From contig JAIXMP010000001.1 in NCBI GenBank assembly GCA_025677815.1, positions 2,046,001 to 2,110,000 on the forward strand: a stretch of DNA of 64,000 nt, in the 5' to 3' direction. Every line of letters begins with the position of its first letter. Position 1 is the first letter of the stretch. Under the pieces are notes generated by a model that saw only the letters and a program-made list of their open reading frames with translations, had not been told where the DNA came from and searched no databases. The translations under genes and the position numbers were made by a program. The stretch is from Phascolomyces articulosus. Taxonomy: Eukaryota > Mucoromycota > Mucoromycetes > Mucorales > Lichtheimiaceae. Below are positions 37,201-50,989 of this stretch, one piece after another.

Positions 37201-39113
37201 CTATCGTTGACTTGATCTGTACATGCCTTCATAAAAAGGTTTCAAACGACTTCTATCGACAGTTGCAATATAATAAGTACCACCATTATTTGTCCAACTT
37301 ACAGCTTCAGAAAAATATTCAAACTCTTCAACACGTAAAATCGATTCTGGCATATGGAATGTACGTTGATTGATCTTGTGAGTTTTAGGGACGAATGATT
37401 TTAAAGAGATGATCTTTGTGCCTTCATTTAAATCCAAGAACAGTTGAGCTAAAGAGTGATTGGTTTCCCAATCAAACGCATAATTGTTGACTAATAAAAC
37501 AGTGGCTCGTTTCAATGTTTGATACATATCACTCGATCCAACGTCTAAGAAGTCTCCATGTCGAAAATGGATTTTACCCGTTGGTAAACGCCATGCCCTG
37601 AAAATAAAAATAATATTAATTGATAAGGATGAAACACAAGAGTTACACAGCATGTCATAAGATTTTATATCCAAAACTTACTTCATTCTTGCTGCGTATT
37701 CTTTTAATTGTCGTTTTGCACATTTACACGGAACTTCCATGATTTCAATACCATACGCTTCACACCCTGTTTGAGCTGCTACTTGCAATACCACATTACC
37801 AATACCGCATCCCATGTCCATAAATACACTATGTGAATTCAATTTTGTCTTGCTAATAAATTCCTTGACTAAAATTGGATTGATTTCACCATAGACGTTA
37901 TTCGAAAAGGCTATATTTTATCTATTAGTACATCTTTATCATTCTTTTCCTTCTTTCCACCCTTGTAACTTTTCCAAACATTACCTTGATAATTATTAAG
38001 TGCATCGGCTTGTGGTGCCACAGTTCGGCTATACACTTGATATAAAATATGACAAGCCAAATCATAACTTGGGTGACGCATTGCTTTTGCATTCTTGCTC
38101 AACTCCCCCTTTGCCTTTAAATCACGAATGACTCGATTGAAATCATGAACGGCTTCAATAAATCCATTGGCATTACGTCTATTACGATGTTTATTCAAAT
38201 TTCGCATAATACCATGGGAATCATCTCCTAATAAATCTTGTTGCTCTGGCGTCAGATAACATTCATAGATGAAATATGCAGATCGGATCAAATCGGTAAT
38301 CGGGTTATATTCATCCTTATCCTCCACATCATCCACTGCCTGCAGTGTCTTGTGATTATGACTATTACTGCTGTTATTACTGGTACTACTTGAATTCTTT
38401 AATACAGGTCGTAATAATAAAAAACTATAAATAAAGGAGAGAACAGTTGTTTAACAAAGTGAAGTCCTCTTGTATAAAAAATTTATCCTCCAAAAAACCG
38501 TTGATTTCTCTCATTCTTCCTTTTTTTTCCACGGAACAATAACTCTCCCTCTTCCCTTCAAACTTCTCCTTCAAACACAAATACACAGCATATATATATA
38601 TATATATAGTATACATACTTTTCATTATCGCCTGGATATTCTAATATTGTTTGTAAATTGGGATCACCCACAGGTGAGGCTCGGGAATCATTTGAATTTT
38701 CACTATTTTCTGCAACGAAATCTATAAAACGATCCGAGTAAATAAACAAAAGATTTGAATTGAATTAGATCTTTTTTTTCCCTAACATTATCCCCTGACA
38801 TTTTTTTCTAAAAAAAAAACATAAAAAGATAATTACATGGTCGGTATCTTGATTGGGATGCTCGTACAATACGGTCAGAAGTAATCATTTTTGGTTTTTG
38901 TTTCGTCACAGTTGCAACAGTGGAAGAGACCTTCTTACTACCATTAGATTTGTTATTGTCTTCCCGTAGTCTTTTCTCCGGCGTTGTAGTAGTAAGGTCA
39001 TTGGACTTTGAAAGTCTTCGTTTGATGGCTGTCGTTGTTGTTGCAGCTTTTCCATTGGTATCCATACGTTTACTTAAATGTTTTTCTTCTGTACATGCAA
39101 TAGCTGTATTCAT
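37201..39113 (-). CDS. DOT1: Histone H3-lysine-79 methyltransferase Dot1
   Basis: SAM-dependent non-SET methyltransferase acting on nucleosomal H3K79. Exons: 39113-38837, 38721-38619, 38424-37985, 37910-37682, 37597-37201; about 481 aa. The N-terminal about 110 residues are basic, Ser/Thr/Lys-rich and probably disordered, as in yeast Dot1, where such a tail binds nucleosomes. The catalytic fold follows: NNVYGEINP (about 277-285), SAM motif MDMGCGIGN (about 304-312), AYGIEIME, RHGDFLD and VNNYAFDWETN, which corresponds to the NNFAF loop that binds substrate Lys. It ends at YRSSQR. Length and order match fungal Dot1. Divergent from the S26 gene. Confidence 0.93.
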
Positions 39114-39994
39114 GGTATTTATTATATATTATTATTATTCTTTTTTTTTTTGAAACGTAACACCACTGGAAAAAGAGAGAGAGTTCAAAAAAAAAGAGAA
39201 AAGAAAAAAAACGACGCTTCGGACCTACTTTATTACTGGATTTAGAAATTTTACTCTTTTGAAATTCTGAAATTGTGCCAAGCCGGGTGATGACCTTTTT
39301 TTTATTAGTGTTGGTAGTAAAAAAAGCATAAAGAAGTGTAATGATCATATATTTTTATTTATTTAAGTCTACTGTTTATACTACTATATTGGAGAATTAA
39401 TAATAGAGGTACCTAAAAGAATCATCATATTGTTTGGTATTTTAATATATTACAGCCACATAACCAAACTAGTAATTTATACTATCATCGATAGTGCGTC
39501 TTATTGAATAATCATCATCTCATCATCTTCAGTAATCTAAAACTAGGAGATATTGAAACATACTCAATCAAATGGTTTATTCACTTGCTATTTATAAATA
39601 TCATTTATACTATAACTAGCTTATTATTTCACCAACAAAATGTTATTGTGTAGTTAGTAAAATGATAGTGATGGATAGATATTCTTTTTAATCAATGTAC
39701 CTTGTAAGTAACTAAAGATTTTTTCAGTTAGTGATTCTTATAAGTATAAAAGTTTTGATTCATTTTCTTTTATAGATCTATCTTTGCATCTATCACTACT
39801 TATCGTTGTTGACAAGATTATAATACAAAAGACCCCTTGATATATGGAATAAATGACTCTAATTTCGATCAAGCTTGCAAAACTGACTTTAAAATAAGAG
39901 CCAATCGCAATCACAGTCACCAACGCCCGCTTAGCCCAATCCTTTGATATAGTCGACGCCCTCAGAATCATAGAACCTCCTTTTCGAATCCAAT
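39114..39994. other. Divergent promoter region of DOT1 and RPS26
   Basis: AT-rich, becoming more GC-rich in the last 120 bp before the S26 start. No gene recognised. Confidence 0.5.
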
Positions 39995-40856
39995 ATGGTA
40001 TGTAGGAAGACCAACACGAATTCATCCATCACGATAGCGTATCCATCCATCACGAAAATCATCCATACGACATTCAATCCATCCATCAAACCGAAAAAAG
40101 ACAACAAAACCCTTCCTCATTTGTTTTTGGATCCACCTTGAATTTGATGGAAAGCAGTTTCCACCCTTTCCCATGATGGATAGATACGCTATGAATAAAT
40201 TTCGACCACATACACATTCATGATGTTTAATTTTTATATTAATTCCACTTTGAATATATAGACCTGCAAGAGAAGAAATAACGGACGCAACAAGCACGGT
40301 CGCGGCCACAACAAGTTCGTTCGCTGCATTAACTGCTCCCGCTGTGTCCCCAAGGTAAATACACTTTTTTTGTAGACAACAATTTTTCAGTTGAAAAATA
40401 AAAAGGTTTCAGGGCAATGGATTAATGAGTATGATGTATTTTTTCTATTGTGAATAGGACAAGGCCATCAAGCGCTTCAACGTCCGTAACATGGTCGAAG
40501 CCGCTGCCGTCCGTGATCTTCAAGAAGCTTCCGTCTACGAGGGTAAGGATATATAGCAACATATTTATTGTTTTTTTTTAAAAAAAATAACCAAATATAT
40601 CTCACACGGATTTATAAATATAAATAGAATACGCCATTCCCAAGTTGTACGTCAAGCTTCACTACTGCGTCTCTTGCGCCATTCACGCCAGAGTTGTCCG
40701 TGTTCGTTCGGTTGTTGACCGTCGTGTCCGTACTCCTCCCCCAAGATTCCGTTTCGCCAAGGTAAAATATTGATGAAAAGATTAAATGTCTATACAAATA
40801 TGGAAAGAAAAAAGATAGCTAATAGGATTTGAATTAAAATTTTACAGAAGGCCTAA
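39995..40856 (+). CDS. RPS26: 40S ribosomal protein S26 (eS26)
   Basis: Component of the small ribosomal subunit near the mRNA exit channel. Five exons: 39995-39997 (only the ATG), 40262-40354, 40458-40542, 40628-40761, 40848-40856 (AAG GCC TAA); about 107 aa. Joined sequence: start [19 protein letters not shown], zinc-site cysteines in RCINCSRC and HYCVSCAIH, then RVVRVRSV and the short end FRFAKKA. The family's usual start is M-x-x-K-R, which the ATG|GTATGT donor and the ATAG|ACCTGC acceptor reproduce; no other in-frame ATG is available before exon 2. The 264-bp first intron holds an inverted repeat. Protein identity is certain; the ATG-only exon is inferred from splice consensus. Confidence 0.93.
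40034..40192 (+). repeat. Inverted repeat inside RPS26 intron 1
   Basis: Arm 40034-40052 (ATAGCGTATCCATCCATCA) matches the reverse complement of 40174-40192 at 18 of 19 positions, with about 120 bp between. Pairing would form a stem in the pre-mRNA. It could also be the ends of a tiny element. Seen directly; role unknown. Confidence 0.7.
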
Positions 40857-43605
40857 ATATCTTGGAATGTGTGAACGTTTCTTGTGGTCCCATTCTTTTT
40901 CTCTGACAATTTAATATTTTTTTATTTTCTTTGTTGGAAAAACAAAACAATAAAAAAAATTCACTAAATCAAAGGGGATATTTGTTTTCTTGTTGTTATA
41001 TTTATATTTTTATATTATATGTTTTTTTTTATATATGGGCTGTGTTTTCCTTGTCATAGGCCGAAGAAGAGGAAATTGATAGATGTCTTTTTTTTACACA
41101 TTATGGATTTTTGGATCAAAGGGAAATTATGATATCATGATTATTGTCACTGCATGAATTAGAGGAACTTGTGGTTCGTCAGTGAAATAAGTATATTCTT
41201 ATGAGTAGATAGAAAGTGTTGTTCAGGATGGATGATTTCCACCATTTGAGACCATTTTTTAAACTCTCTATGGTTATCATGATCAATTTACTACCATGTA
41301 TAAGTTATCCAATTGTTACATGAATGGTTCCTGCTATATACACTTCATCAAAGTGATGTTGAGTAAACTGGAAAATAGATACCATGGTTTCCTTGTTATC
41401 TATCGACTGGCGGTCCCAAGCACACAGTTTAGATACGTGATATATGGTATATAATTGGCTCAGCTATGCCTCCCACGTAATTATATATTCGAGGATGCTC
41501 ATGCTTATTGAATTTAATGAGTAGCTACCTTATCCGCTCAGTTTATTACATTCTTCTCATATTCATCTTTCTCGTGGAATTGACTTGATAACATTGGAAG
41601 TAAAAGGAGATCCAATCTGTACTAAAATGATGATAACAATAACGACATTGCTATATAGATAATAGTTTCAACAGCTAGGCATAGTTTGACTCATCGAAAC
41701 TTCTCAGAAGCACTTCTTGATGTATACATCATGGTCTTTTATATATAGAATGGCAAATACGTTTTATTTATTTTTTTTGCATGAAACGTTATTGATACAT
41801 ATATAAGTCGTATGGACAATCACAACAAAACCTACGTGTTTTGATTCGAGAAGAGAAAAATTATCAAACAGAATTTTTACTTGATTTCGCCACTAGACAT
41901 ATTGTATAGCAAATCAAAGATGAACATATCAGCTTCTTACCTATTTTAATGTCACGATAATATTATACAACTGATAAACGTAATAAACAACTATATAATC
42001 ACATTACTGACTGGGATCATTAATTCAGTATATATATAAAAAGTATATTGAATTCATCCATACTATGTATCTATTATTATTTTTACACATACCAGTATTG
42101 GATGACTGATGGATGAGTAGGATTGTTCACATTTGATTACGTCAACAAGAACAATACCATTATCATGAGAAGAGTAAATACCATCCATGAAAAAGTAATC
42201 AAGTACATAACACTCAGAAAGGAAAAGACGCATTTTAGATAAAGATAGCTGTACCGATCATGATCACAAAACCTAATGTTCACTACCATACCCCACATAT
42301 CCTTTTTTTTTATCAAGAACCGAAAAAAAAATGTTATGCACATCGTATAGTACTAGGTAATAACCGAGGTGTCTCGACGAGAGATAGGAGCTTTCTATAA
42401 CAAATTTCGACTGAAAATTCCATATAATAACGCTGATATAGTGAACTTCATCTATCCTATTCTTAGAATATATATATATATATATATCTCGAGCAAAGAA
42501 GAAGACTATTAAAAAACAGTGTTATGCCACCAAAATTTTTCTTTTCTGTAGATTTATAATAGATGGAATGAGTTTTAAACAGGAAAATCACTATCAAGTA
42601 TGTTTATAAAGCTGCTAAAGATATTAACATTTTACTATTATATAGTATAGTAAAACATGGCATTTTGTTGTTATAAACGCTAATTAATAGAAATATCCTT
42701 ATTCATCCTAGTCAGTTTGACAAGTAATAAAGCTTATTTTTTTTTTCAATGGATGATCTTCTTGTTCTTCTTCTTCCTCTCCGCTCACTACTACTTTATA
42801 ATAAATCTTGCATGAATAAATTTTATAATTATTGGTCACACCTATGGGAAATAAACAACAAGCCGCGGTGTTTAACCTTCTTTTTTTCTTATTTTCGCAC
42901 AAATTGATTTTGCTGATCAAAATAAATCGAAGTGCTGCAATTGAAGTGTGCTATTATGATAGTTTGATGAATGTATTATATAGTGAAACTTGTTACTTGG
43001 GTTGTTGGGAGATGAATCAAGTTATCAACAAGTAGTTAAGGAATAGAATGAATGTGCCTATTAATCCGCGGTTTAATAATTGTATATAAATTGACAGGAA
43101 GCAGCTTTAATATAGCACTCTTGTGTATGTGTATGTTTTTTTTTTCGTAACACGTTGAACATCCTCGAGAATGTTCCTATAATAAGATAACCATCAACGA
43201 AGAATGTTTTTTATATACACGCGGATAAAAATGGTGGGGAAGTATAATTACTTCTTGTTTTCTTGTTGAGTTTAATTGCCCACTTTTAAACTTTTGTTTT
43301 TTTCCATGAATTCTAATTATTAGCGTACTAGCTAACAATGAATGGATTACTACTAATCATCTATAGAGAACTAAATGATAATACCAATGGCATCAAATTT
43401 AAAATGATCTGATATATCTAATAAGTCGGCAAGTGAATTCTACCATCCAAACTTTTTTTTTTGTTCTCACCAAGAAATAATTTTTACTTAACGGGGTTGC
43501 ATAAGAGACACCCAATTTTCGCCGCTCTTTCTCACAAAAAAAAAAAAAAGAAATATCTCTACAACACCTTCTTTTACTTGCTTTTATTGAAGTTATAAGA
43601 ATAAA
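40857..43605. other. Intergenic, no gene found
   Basis: 2.7 kb AT-rich spacer with a TA microsatellite near 42468-42487. Open frames are under 75 codons and lack motifs. A short acidic frame after TCATAG near 41060 was considered as an alternative S26 end and rejected. No RNA gene recognised. Confidence 0.5.
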
Positions 43606-46600
43606 ATGAACGATCCGCGTCACTTTGATTCGCGGTACAAAGGTCCTGAAACCTTAGAAACTCCAAAATTGATTCGTAGTATTACGATCGATCGTTGTAG
43701 TAACTTTACAAGTGGGGGCGCAAATGGAAACGATATTAACTTACTGTCTCAATTATATAAAGCGCGAACCAATTCAGGTAAAAAATTAGAAAATGAAAAA
43801 AAAATAAACGATTTATTTTTTAACAAGTTTCATTCTTGTCTGTCTCTTTTTTGTTCTTTCCAATTGGGTACTAAAAGTAGTAAAACATCCTGTCTCTTCC
43901 CAACCTTTCCCTTTGATTACCATATATAGAGGAGTTTATTTCATTGTTAGTTTACAGTGTTCCTGATCTTCGACGGATCCCATTTGACGAAGCAGTCCAG
44001 CAAGAATTTAGACCAACGCGCCTAGGAGAATGGTTTGGTCCATCGTGGGTAAGAAAAATGTGTCATGTGACAACAAAATATTAATAAAAAATGGATAATG
44101 ATGATGCTATGGAAACGCTGATATATTTTTATTATGGATCCTATTAGTCGACACATTGGTTTCACGTTCAACTTCGTATTCCAAACGAATTTGCTGGCGA
44201 GGAAGTTCATTTTATCTGGAATGCTGATAATGAAGCTTTAATTTGGAGCATTGAAGGTTTACCATTACAAGGTCTTACAGGTGGAGGTAAATTATTATTA
44301 CTTTATTTAATGAAAGATCCGAGAATGCGGGACCGATGACAACATTTTTTTTTAATATTTTGGATGTATCCTGTATGTATATATACGTGTGATCTATTTT
44401 AGCGGGTAGTGATGCACGTCATGAATATATCCTTACGACAAATGCACAAGGAGGAGAAATTATTCAATTCTATATTGAAATGGCATGCAATGGCATGTTC
44501 GGTGCTGGTAACGGTTTAATTGGTCCCCCAGATCCTAACCGTTTCTTCAATCTTAATGAGTTAGTAAGTTTAAAATTGATTGGTTGATTTATTTTGGATC
44601 CAAGCCATTATTAGGAAAAGGATAGAAGGAAAGAGAGAAGGTGTGTGTGTGTATATATATGATGGATGATGATGAGCTGACTAAACATCATGTCAGGATC
44701 TTGCTGTACCAAATCGACGTGCGTGGGATCTATTATATGACTTTCAAATTATTCTTGGTATGGCGAGAGATCTACCAACAGATTCGCTTCGAGCGGCACA
44801 AGCGTTGTACACCGCAAACAAAATTGTCAACACTTTCCATCCTGGGAGTGACGACAGTATTGAAGAATGTTTAAGGATCGCACATAAGTTTCTAAGTGCC
44901 AAAAATGGTGATTCACAGCATGACATTATTGCACTAGGCCATTGTCACATTGGTATAGTATATCGTTTATATAGCAGATTTGTAGATTATATACCATCGA
45001 ATATGTATTTTAGACTCTTTGAGAATTTTCTTTATCTTTTCTTGGGTTGTGGGGAAAAAAAAACTTTGAAAGAAAAAAAAATTCTCCATTTGTATATATC
45101 TATGCTAGAATAGAAATCAAACTAACTAAACTGAGATTGATGTATAGATACTGGATGGCTTTGGCCTTTTGAAGAAACGATTCGTAAAGCAGCAAGAAGT
45201 TGGTCATCTCAAATTGATTTAATGGATCGATATCCTGAATATAAATTTATTTGTTCTCAAGCACAACAATATGAGTGGGTAAAAGATAATTATCCAGCTC
45301 TTTGGGACCGTATTAAAGAAAAAATTTCGATGGGTCAATTCTTACCAACAGGTGGTGTAAGTATATAATAGCAGTGTATTAAAATTTATATATATATATA
45401 ACTGCACACGGGAAAACGGCGGGTCCGCCGGGTATTTTTTTTCTTTTTGATATTTTGTTATTGTCATACTAAAAAAAAATAATACCATCGATATAAAACG
45501 ATCTATATAGACATGGATTGAAATGGATACTAATATGCCTAGTGGAGAATCACTTTGCCGACAATTCTTACTTGGGTAATATATACAACAAGTTTAATTT
45601 TCTTTTTTAAGCTGAGTAAATCTTGACTAACGAATTATATCTTTTTATCTTCTTTTAAGCCAAAGATTCTATGAAGAGCATTTTGGTAAAAGATGTAAAA
45701 TCTTCTGGCTTCCTGACTCCTTTGGTTATGCTTCACAAGTAAAGTATATATGATCATCTACTGATGATAGACAACCTATATAAATATATACATAACATGG
45801 ATATCTAAACACCTTCTCTTTATTATAGCTTCCACAATTGATGCATCTTGCTGATATGAAATACTTTTTTACCCAGAAACTTTCGTGGAACAACGTTAAC
45901 AAAGTAAGTGTAACATAGAAACTAATCAGAATTAGGAACACAAAAGTATTTTGTGATACCAATGAATTCTTTTTGTTATACAGTTCCCATTTACCACTTT
46001 TTGGTGGGCCGGACTTGACGGTACCAAAGCTCTTACTCACATGGCTCCATCTGAGACTTATAATGCCCAGTGTACTCCAGAAGAACTCATTCGAACGTAA
46101 GTTATTGGAATAATGATTATTGGAAGGGAAAAGAGAAAAAGAAGGTAGCATTATATATTCAATGATGGTTGACAACTTCCTCCATTTGATAGTGTTCGTA
46201 ACCATAGAGATAAAGAATATTCAAATACCAGTTTACTTGTTTATGGTAACGGTGATGGAGGAGGTGGACCTTTAGCTAGTATGATTGAACGTTTAAGAAG
46301 AATGAAGAATGTCGTAAGTTTTTTACTTGTTTGGATAATGAAAATCAGATAGGAGAAAATGGGATGTTAGAATTTTTTAATATGAAGTACAATATACATT
46401 AAAATATCATTGTTGCTCCTGATAGGATGGTTTACCCAAAGTTGAAATGGGTGCACCTAGCGATTTTTATGAAAAATTAGAAAGGGAAACACCTGTACTA
46501 GCCACTTGGACCGGTGAAATGGTAAGTAAGAGTAATAATAATAGTATAATATGAATAACATGTGAGGATCTTAACTTTATCTTTTTTTTCATGTATTAGT

Positions 46601-49537
46601 ATTTCGAATTACATCGAGGGATCTTTACTACACATGCCCTTTGCAAAAAATTCAATCGTAGTTGTGAATTATTATTACGAGATGTTGAAATTTTGGCCAC
46701 CATGGCACATATTGTAGATCCTGAAAACTATGAGTATGTTATCACGGAAAAAGAAGAGAGGAAGGATGGATGAATGGATGGCAAGCTATTTCCGGGAAAT
46801 TATGTTAAAAAGGAATGGGTTAATCTATTTAGGTATCCAAAAGCAGATCTGGATCAATTTTGGAAAATGATTGGATTGATACAATTCCATGATGTTATGT
46901 CTGGATCAGCTATCGAAATGGTATACGATGATTGTTTGCAGGTGAAAACATATAAAATGATATCCTTTTTTTTTATATTCATGTGCTAAAATTATTTTTT
47001 TTTCTAATCCAACCTTTTTTATTTTGATCGTTTATTATAGATGTATGCCAAGGTAGATATGCTTGCTAAACAAACGCGTGGGGCTCTCATTGAAAAACTT
47101 CTGGATCTGGACGGAACACCCATTCCTGAAGGAAAGCAAGGTAAAAAAAAAAGTATAGCAACAGCACTTTTGCATGAAAAAATATGCAAATAATGATGTC
47201 GTACAAAGACTAGATTTATAACCCATCCTCTTTAGCTCTTGCTGTATTAAATACCTTAGCATGGTCACGACGTGAAGTGATTGAAGTCCCATTGGATGAA
47301 CGATTACCTACAATGAAACAATACTCTGCATTTGGTCGAACAGGCTATGCTCTAGGTTAGTGTTAATAGTAGTGATAAATCGTATTTTTAATGGATATGA
47401 AAGAAAAAAGTAACCGGGGATATTATTATCGTTAGTGGAAAATGTCCCTCCCCTTGGTGTAAAGGGCTTCAACTTTGTAGAAGAACCAGAGTATGAACCT
47501 GTCAAGGTTTCTACAGATAACAACAATAACATTGTTATGGAGAACATTTATATCCGTGCCACATTTGATAAATCTGGTCATCTTATAGGATTAACTGATA
47601 AAAAGTTAGAGTACGTAAAAACTTTTTATATCAAAGCTAGCTTTGTTTTTTAAATCCTTTTTACTTAATCTTCATCTTCCCATTTTCTTAATAGTCGATC
47701 ATTAATAAGACCGGACGAGCGTGGTAATGTATTCAAGATGTATGAAGACATTGTAAGTAATACTACTACTCTTTTGAGAAGGAATATAGTTTGTATGTGA
47801 ATAGAGGGATTAACTAACCGAGCTAATTATAATTTTTATTTAAACAAAAGCCTTTGTTCTGGGATGGTAAGCGATCGCTATTTTGTTGGCTTGGAATTTT
47901 ACCGCATTTTTATATTATTTGCTAATTATTCTTTTTCTTTCCTGTTTCACTTTATAGCATGGGATGGTACGTCATTTTTTTTCTTTTATTATCAGCTAGA
48001 ATGAAATCATTCAATATTTTGTTGATATGAGCAAATACTAACATGGATAATAAACATTGTATGTATTTTTATAGTTGAAATATATCACTTGGAAAAGGGA
48101 AGAGTGGTTGAGGAAGGTTCAGTCCAGCTTTTAGAGCAGGGACCATTACGTGCTGCACTTTTAGTTGAAAAGCGAATTTCAGAAACAAGTCGTTTACGAC
48201 AAATTGTGGTGATGACAGCAATATCTCGCCGTATTGATTTTGAAACAGAAGTGGATTGGAACGAAAATAGACAGTTCCTGGTAAATATTTTTTTTCTCGC
48301 GATGATTGAATGGCTTTATAATATGTTACCTTTGATAATTATATAGAAAGTGGAATTTGCATGGGATATTATGGCTGATAAGGTAACAAGACTCATATTT
48401 TTTTTATATCCATGATGAAATACATGAAGATAAGATATAGAAATTAAATCATTTCTGCCATTCTAAATACTATTCAATAGGTCACCTATGAAACACAATA
48501 TGGTACGGTACAAAGACCTACTCACTATAATACATCATGGGATAGCGCAAAATTCGAAGTGGCTGGCCACAAATTTGCGGATATCTCAGAGTATGGTTAT
48601 GGTGTAGCTTTATTAAACGATTGCAAGTATGGCTATGCCGCTCATAATAATGTTGTTCGACTTTCTCTTATTCGATCACCCAAGGTAATTAAATTAAATA
48701 AGGGTAACGAACGGATAGCATATGCTCACAATAGTGTTTTTTCCTAATTATTCTTTTTTTATATCATTTTTATAATCATACAGGCACCAGACTCCAATTG
48801 TGATATAGGACATCACGTTTTCAAATATGCCATCTATCCCCACGAAGGCCATTTTATGCAATCTGATGTTGTACGAGAAGGATATAATTTTAATGTACCT
48901 CTTCTAACAAAGTAAGTTTCTTCTCTTGGATAATTGATGATGATTATGCATTTACATTTGATTCCAAAAAAAGGACCAATTTGATTCACCCTTCAACTGA
49001 TTTTAATTTCCCAAAAATAGAGTGGTTCCTCAAGCTAAAACCAACACAGTATCCAACGCTTTTCCCAAATTCCGATTAGAAGAAGCACCAAATGTTGTTA
49101 TGGATATCTTAAAACGAGCAGAAGATAGTAACGATATTATTATCCGATTATATGAAGCTTATGGTGGTCATGCTCGGGCACGTTTGATGTGGTAAGCAGA
49201 AGAAGAAATACAAGTTATATATTTTTTTAGATACATCTATGATGAGATCTGATGAATTTATCACATTAATTTTTTCGCTTTCGTAAAAAAAACAATATCT
49301 AGCTCATTGCCAATGAAATCAGTATCTCGTTGCAATATTTTGGAAGATGAAATGGAGTCGATACAAATTACAACCCAACCAGGATCAGCAGTGGATCGAA
49401 CATTTAGTACTAATTTAAGAGTACTTGATGATGATATCGTTGAACTTCACCAACAAAACGAAGTACGACGACAGGCGGAAGGAATTTTGTTAAATGTTGG
49501 ACCGTTCCAAGTTGTCACTTTAAAAATTTCGTTATAA
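43606..49537 (+). CDS. AMS1: Alpha-mannosidase, glycoside hydrolase family 38 (Ams1-like)
   Basis: Hydrolyses alpha-mannosyl units from free oligosaccharides; the fungal Ams1 type works in vacuole/cytosol. 26 exons, about 1101 aa (yeast Ams1 1083): 43606-43777, 43930-44048, 44148-44286, 44403-44563, 44697-44952, 45148-45356, 45511-45575, 45660-45738, 45829-45903, 45984-46096, 46193-46313, 46426-46521, 46600-46733, 46833-46941, 47041-47140, 47236-47355, 47436-47610, 47695-47752, 47851-47866, 47958-47966, 48075-48280, 48347-48382, 48481-48684, 48784-48911, 49021-49191, 49303-49537. Every join keeps frame. The nucleophile motif is [12 protein letters not shown] (Asp about 393). Others: [36 protein letters not shown], and late [22 protein letters not shown]. 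No signal peptide, as in Ams1. Two consecutive tiny exons (16 and 9 nt) encode FWDAWD. Confidence 0.95.
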
Positions 49538-49836
49538 CTAAAGAAATAATAATCTAGTAATTTTATCAATTTATATATTTGTATATCAAGGGAGGAGGGA
49601 ACATATTTGTAAGCTTATATTCATAATAATAATCTATTTTTTTTCTAAACATAAATATTGCTTTTTTATAAGAGCTACATTACACGTTTCTTTTTTTTTA
49701 AAAAAAAACAATGTCATCCATATTTAAATCATCTGTTTGTTGTGAATGAAATGAAATTATATAAATGCATATTAAACAATATTCGAATAAGAGAAACCGT
49801 TATATACAGTATTATGTCGAGAAGTAAGAAGGGTGG
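49538..49836. other. 3' flank of alpha-mannosidase
   Basis: Short AT-rich stretch, nothing else seen. Confidence 0.5.
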
Positions 49837-50347
49837 CTAATTTATCAAATAATCCATTTTGTCATAGCGACAAAGAGCAATAATAAATAACCTGCGTACA
49901 AGCTTCCTTTTGGTCGTTTCTAGAATCTGCCTTGTTTCATTTAAAGATAATTCGGATACATCAGAGTATTTCTTCAGTTGTCTTTTCACTCTCCTCTTTT
50001 TTGGCACCCTCTTTACTGTTTTCAAATAAACTTTGACATTCTCGAACTTGGCATTATCTATTTGAGGTGTTGCGGGGAAAACATCTGTGAGTATTTATCC
50101 CCTTATTTTCGCCATTTCATGGAAAAAAGGAGAGACGGGATGGTGGCAACCAACCACGAACATCAAATGAAAGTTGGACATTTTCTTTATTGAAAAATGT
50201 GTCGATATTGGGAAACTCTTGTTGAGTATGATTTTCGTTGTCATTACAAATATTTTTGACTAAATCGCCATAGCCAAGTGTTCCATCTTTTGCTGTTATG
50301 ATTTTTTTTTTTAAAAAAAAAAGAAAGGTTGGTGGAGGGATCTGCAA
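49837..50347 (-). pseudogene. Decayed coding fragments, family unknown
   Basis: Minus-strand blocks with normal protein-like composition but no intact frame. One block (about 50117-50300) contains DGTLGYGDLVKNICNDN and ends in NVQLSFDVRGWLPPS; another (49837-50025) is basic with RQILETTKRKLVRRLF. Stops and shifts separate them. They may be one decayed gene. I recognise no family. Confidence 0.35.
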
Positions 50348-50989
50348 ACTTTTTCCCTTTAATTTCTCAATTAACAGGTAGTTGTAGTATCATTAATATC
50401 ATACACTTGATTGTACTGAAAAATCCTCATTTTTCACATAGACATTAAATCTCACTGGACAAAATCTATATGATAGACCTGCACATTTGTTGTAACAGCT
50501 TGAGGTAAAGAAGTGTAATCAAGTGTAAAAAAAATTAAAAGCATATATCACTGTCATTGTTACTACGCTATTTCCATCAAAATTATATATTTACAAAACT
50601 ACTATTGAGCTTCCATGTACAGTATCATGATATTCAGTCAAGAAATTGGTACGTCAATATACATATACTAAACATACAATATGCATTTATTTACTATATG
50701 TTGCTATCCTATACAACGTAATAAAAAAAATCATTATCCATATACAAGGAAGTCCAAAATAAATAATAGCAGTAAGAAGAATAATAATTTATAGAGAAGA
50801 AACTAATATAGTACTTTTGTGAATGCATATAAATATAATGGATGGGCATGTTATTATTGTATAAAAATATGCAGGAAAAAGTCATTATGGAAATAGATAT
50901 TGTTTTTGTTCTGTTGTTTTCCAACAAGGAAAAAAAAGACAAATGGCTTGATCTCCTGGTTCTTTTGGGTAAAGTTGCAGAATAGTATA
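50348..50989. other. No gene found
   Basis: AT-rich stretch between two decayed regions. The frames at 50709-51036 are low-complexity Tyr/Phe/Asn. Confidence 0.45.

Noticed and set aside
39998..40261. Box C/D snoRNA inside S26 intron 1 (TGATGG and CATGATGT seen)
   Set aside because: No matching D box with terminal stem at a suitable distance; the repeats there are better described as an inverted repeat.
41058..41085. Acidic block after TCATAG that could be an alternative last exon of S26
   Set aside because: It does not reach a stop quickly in the right frame, and the AAG-GCC-TAA exon at 40848-40856 completes a normal S26.
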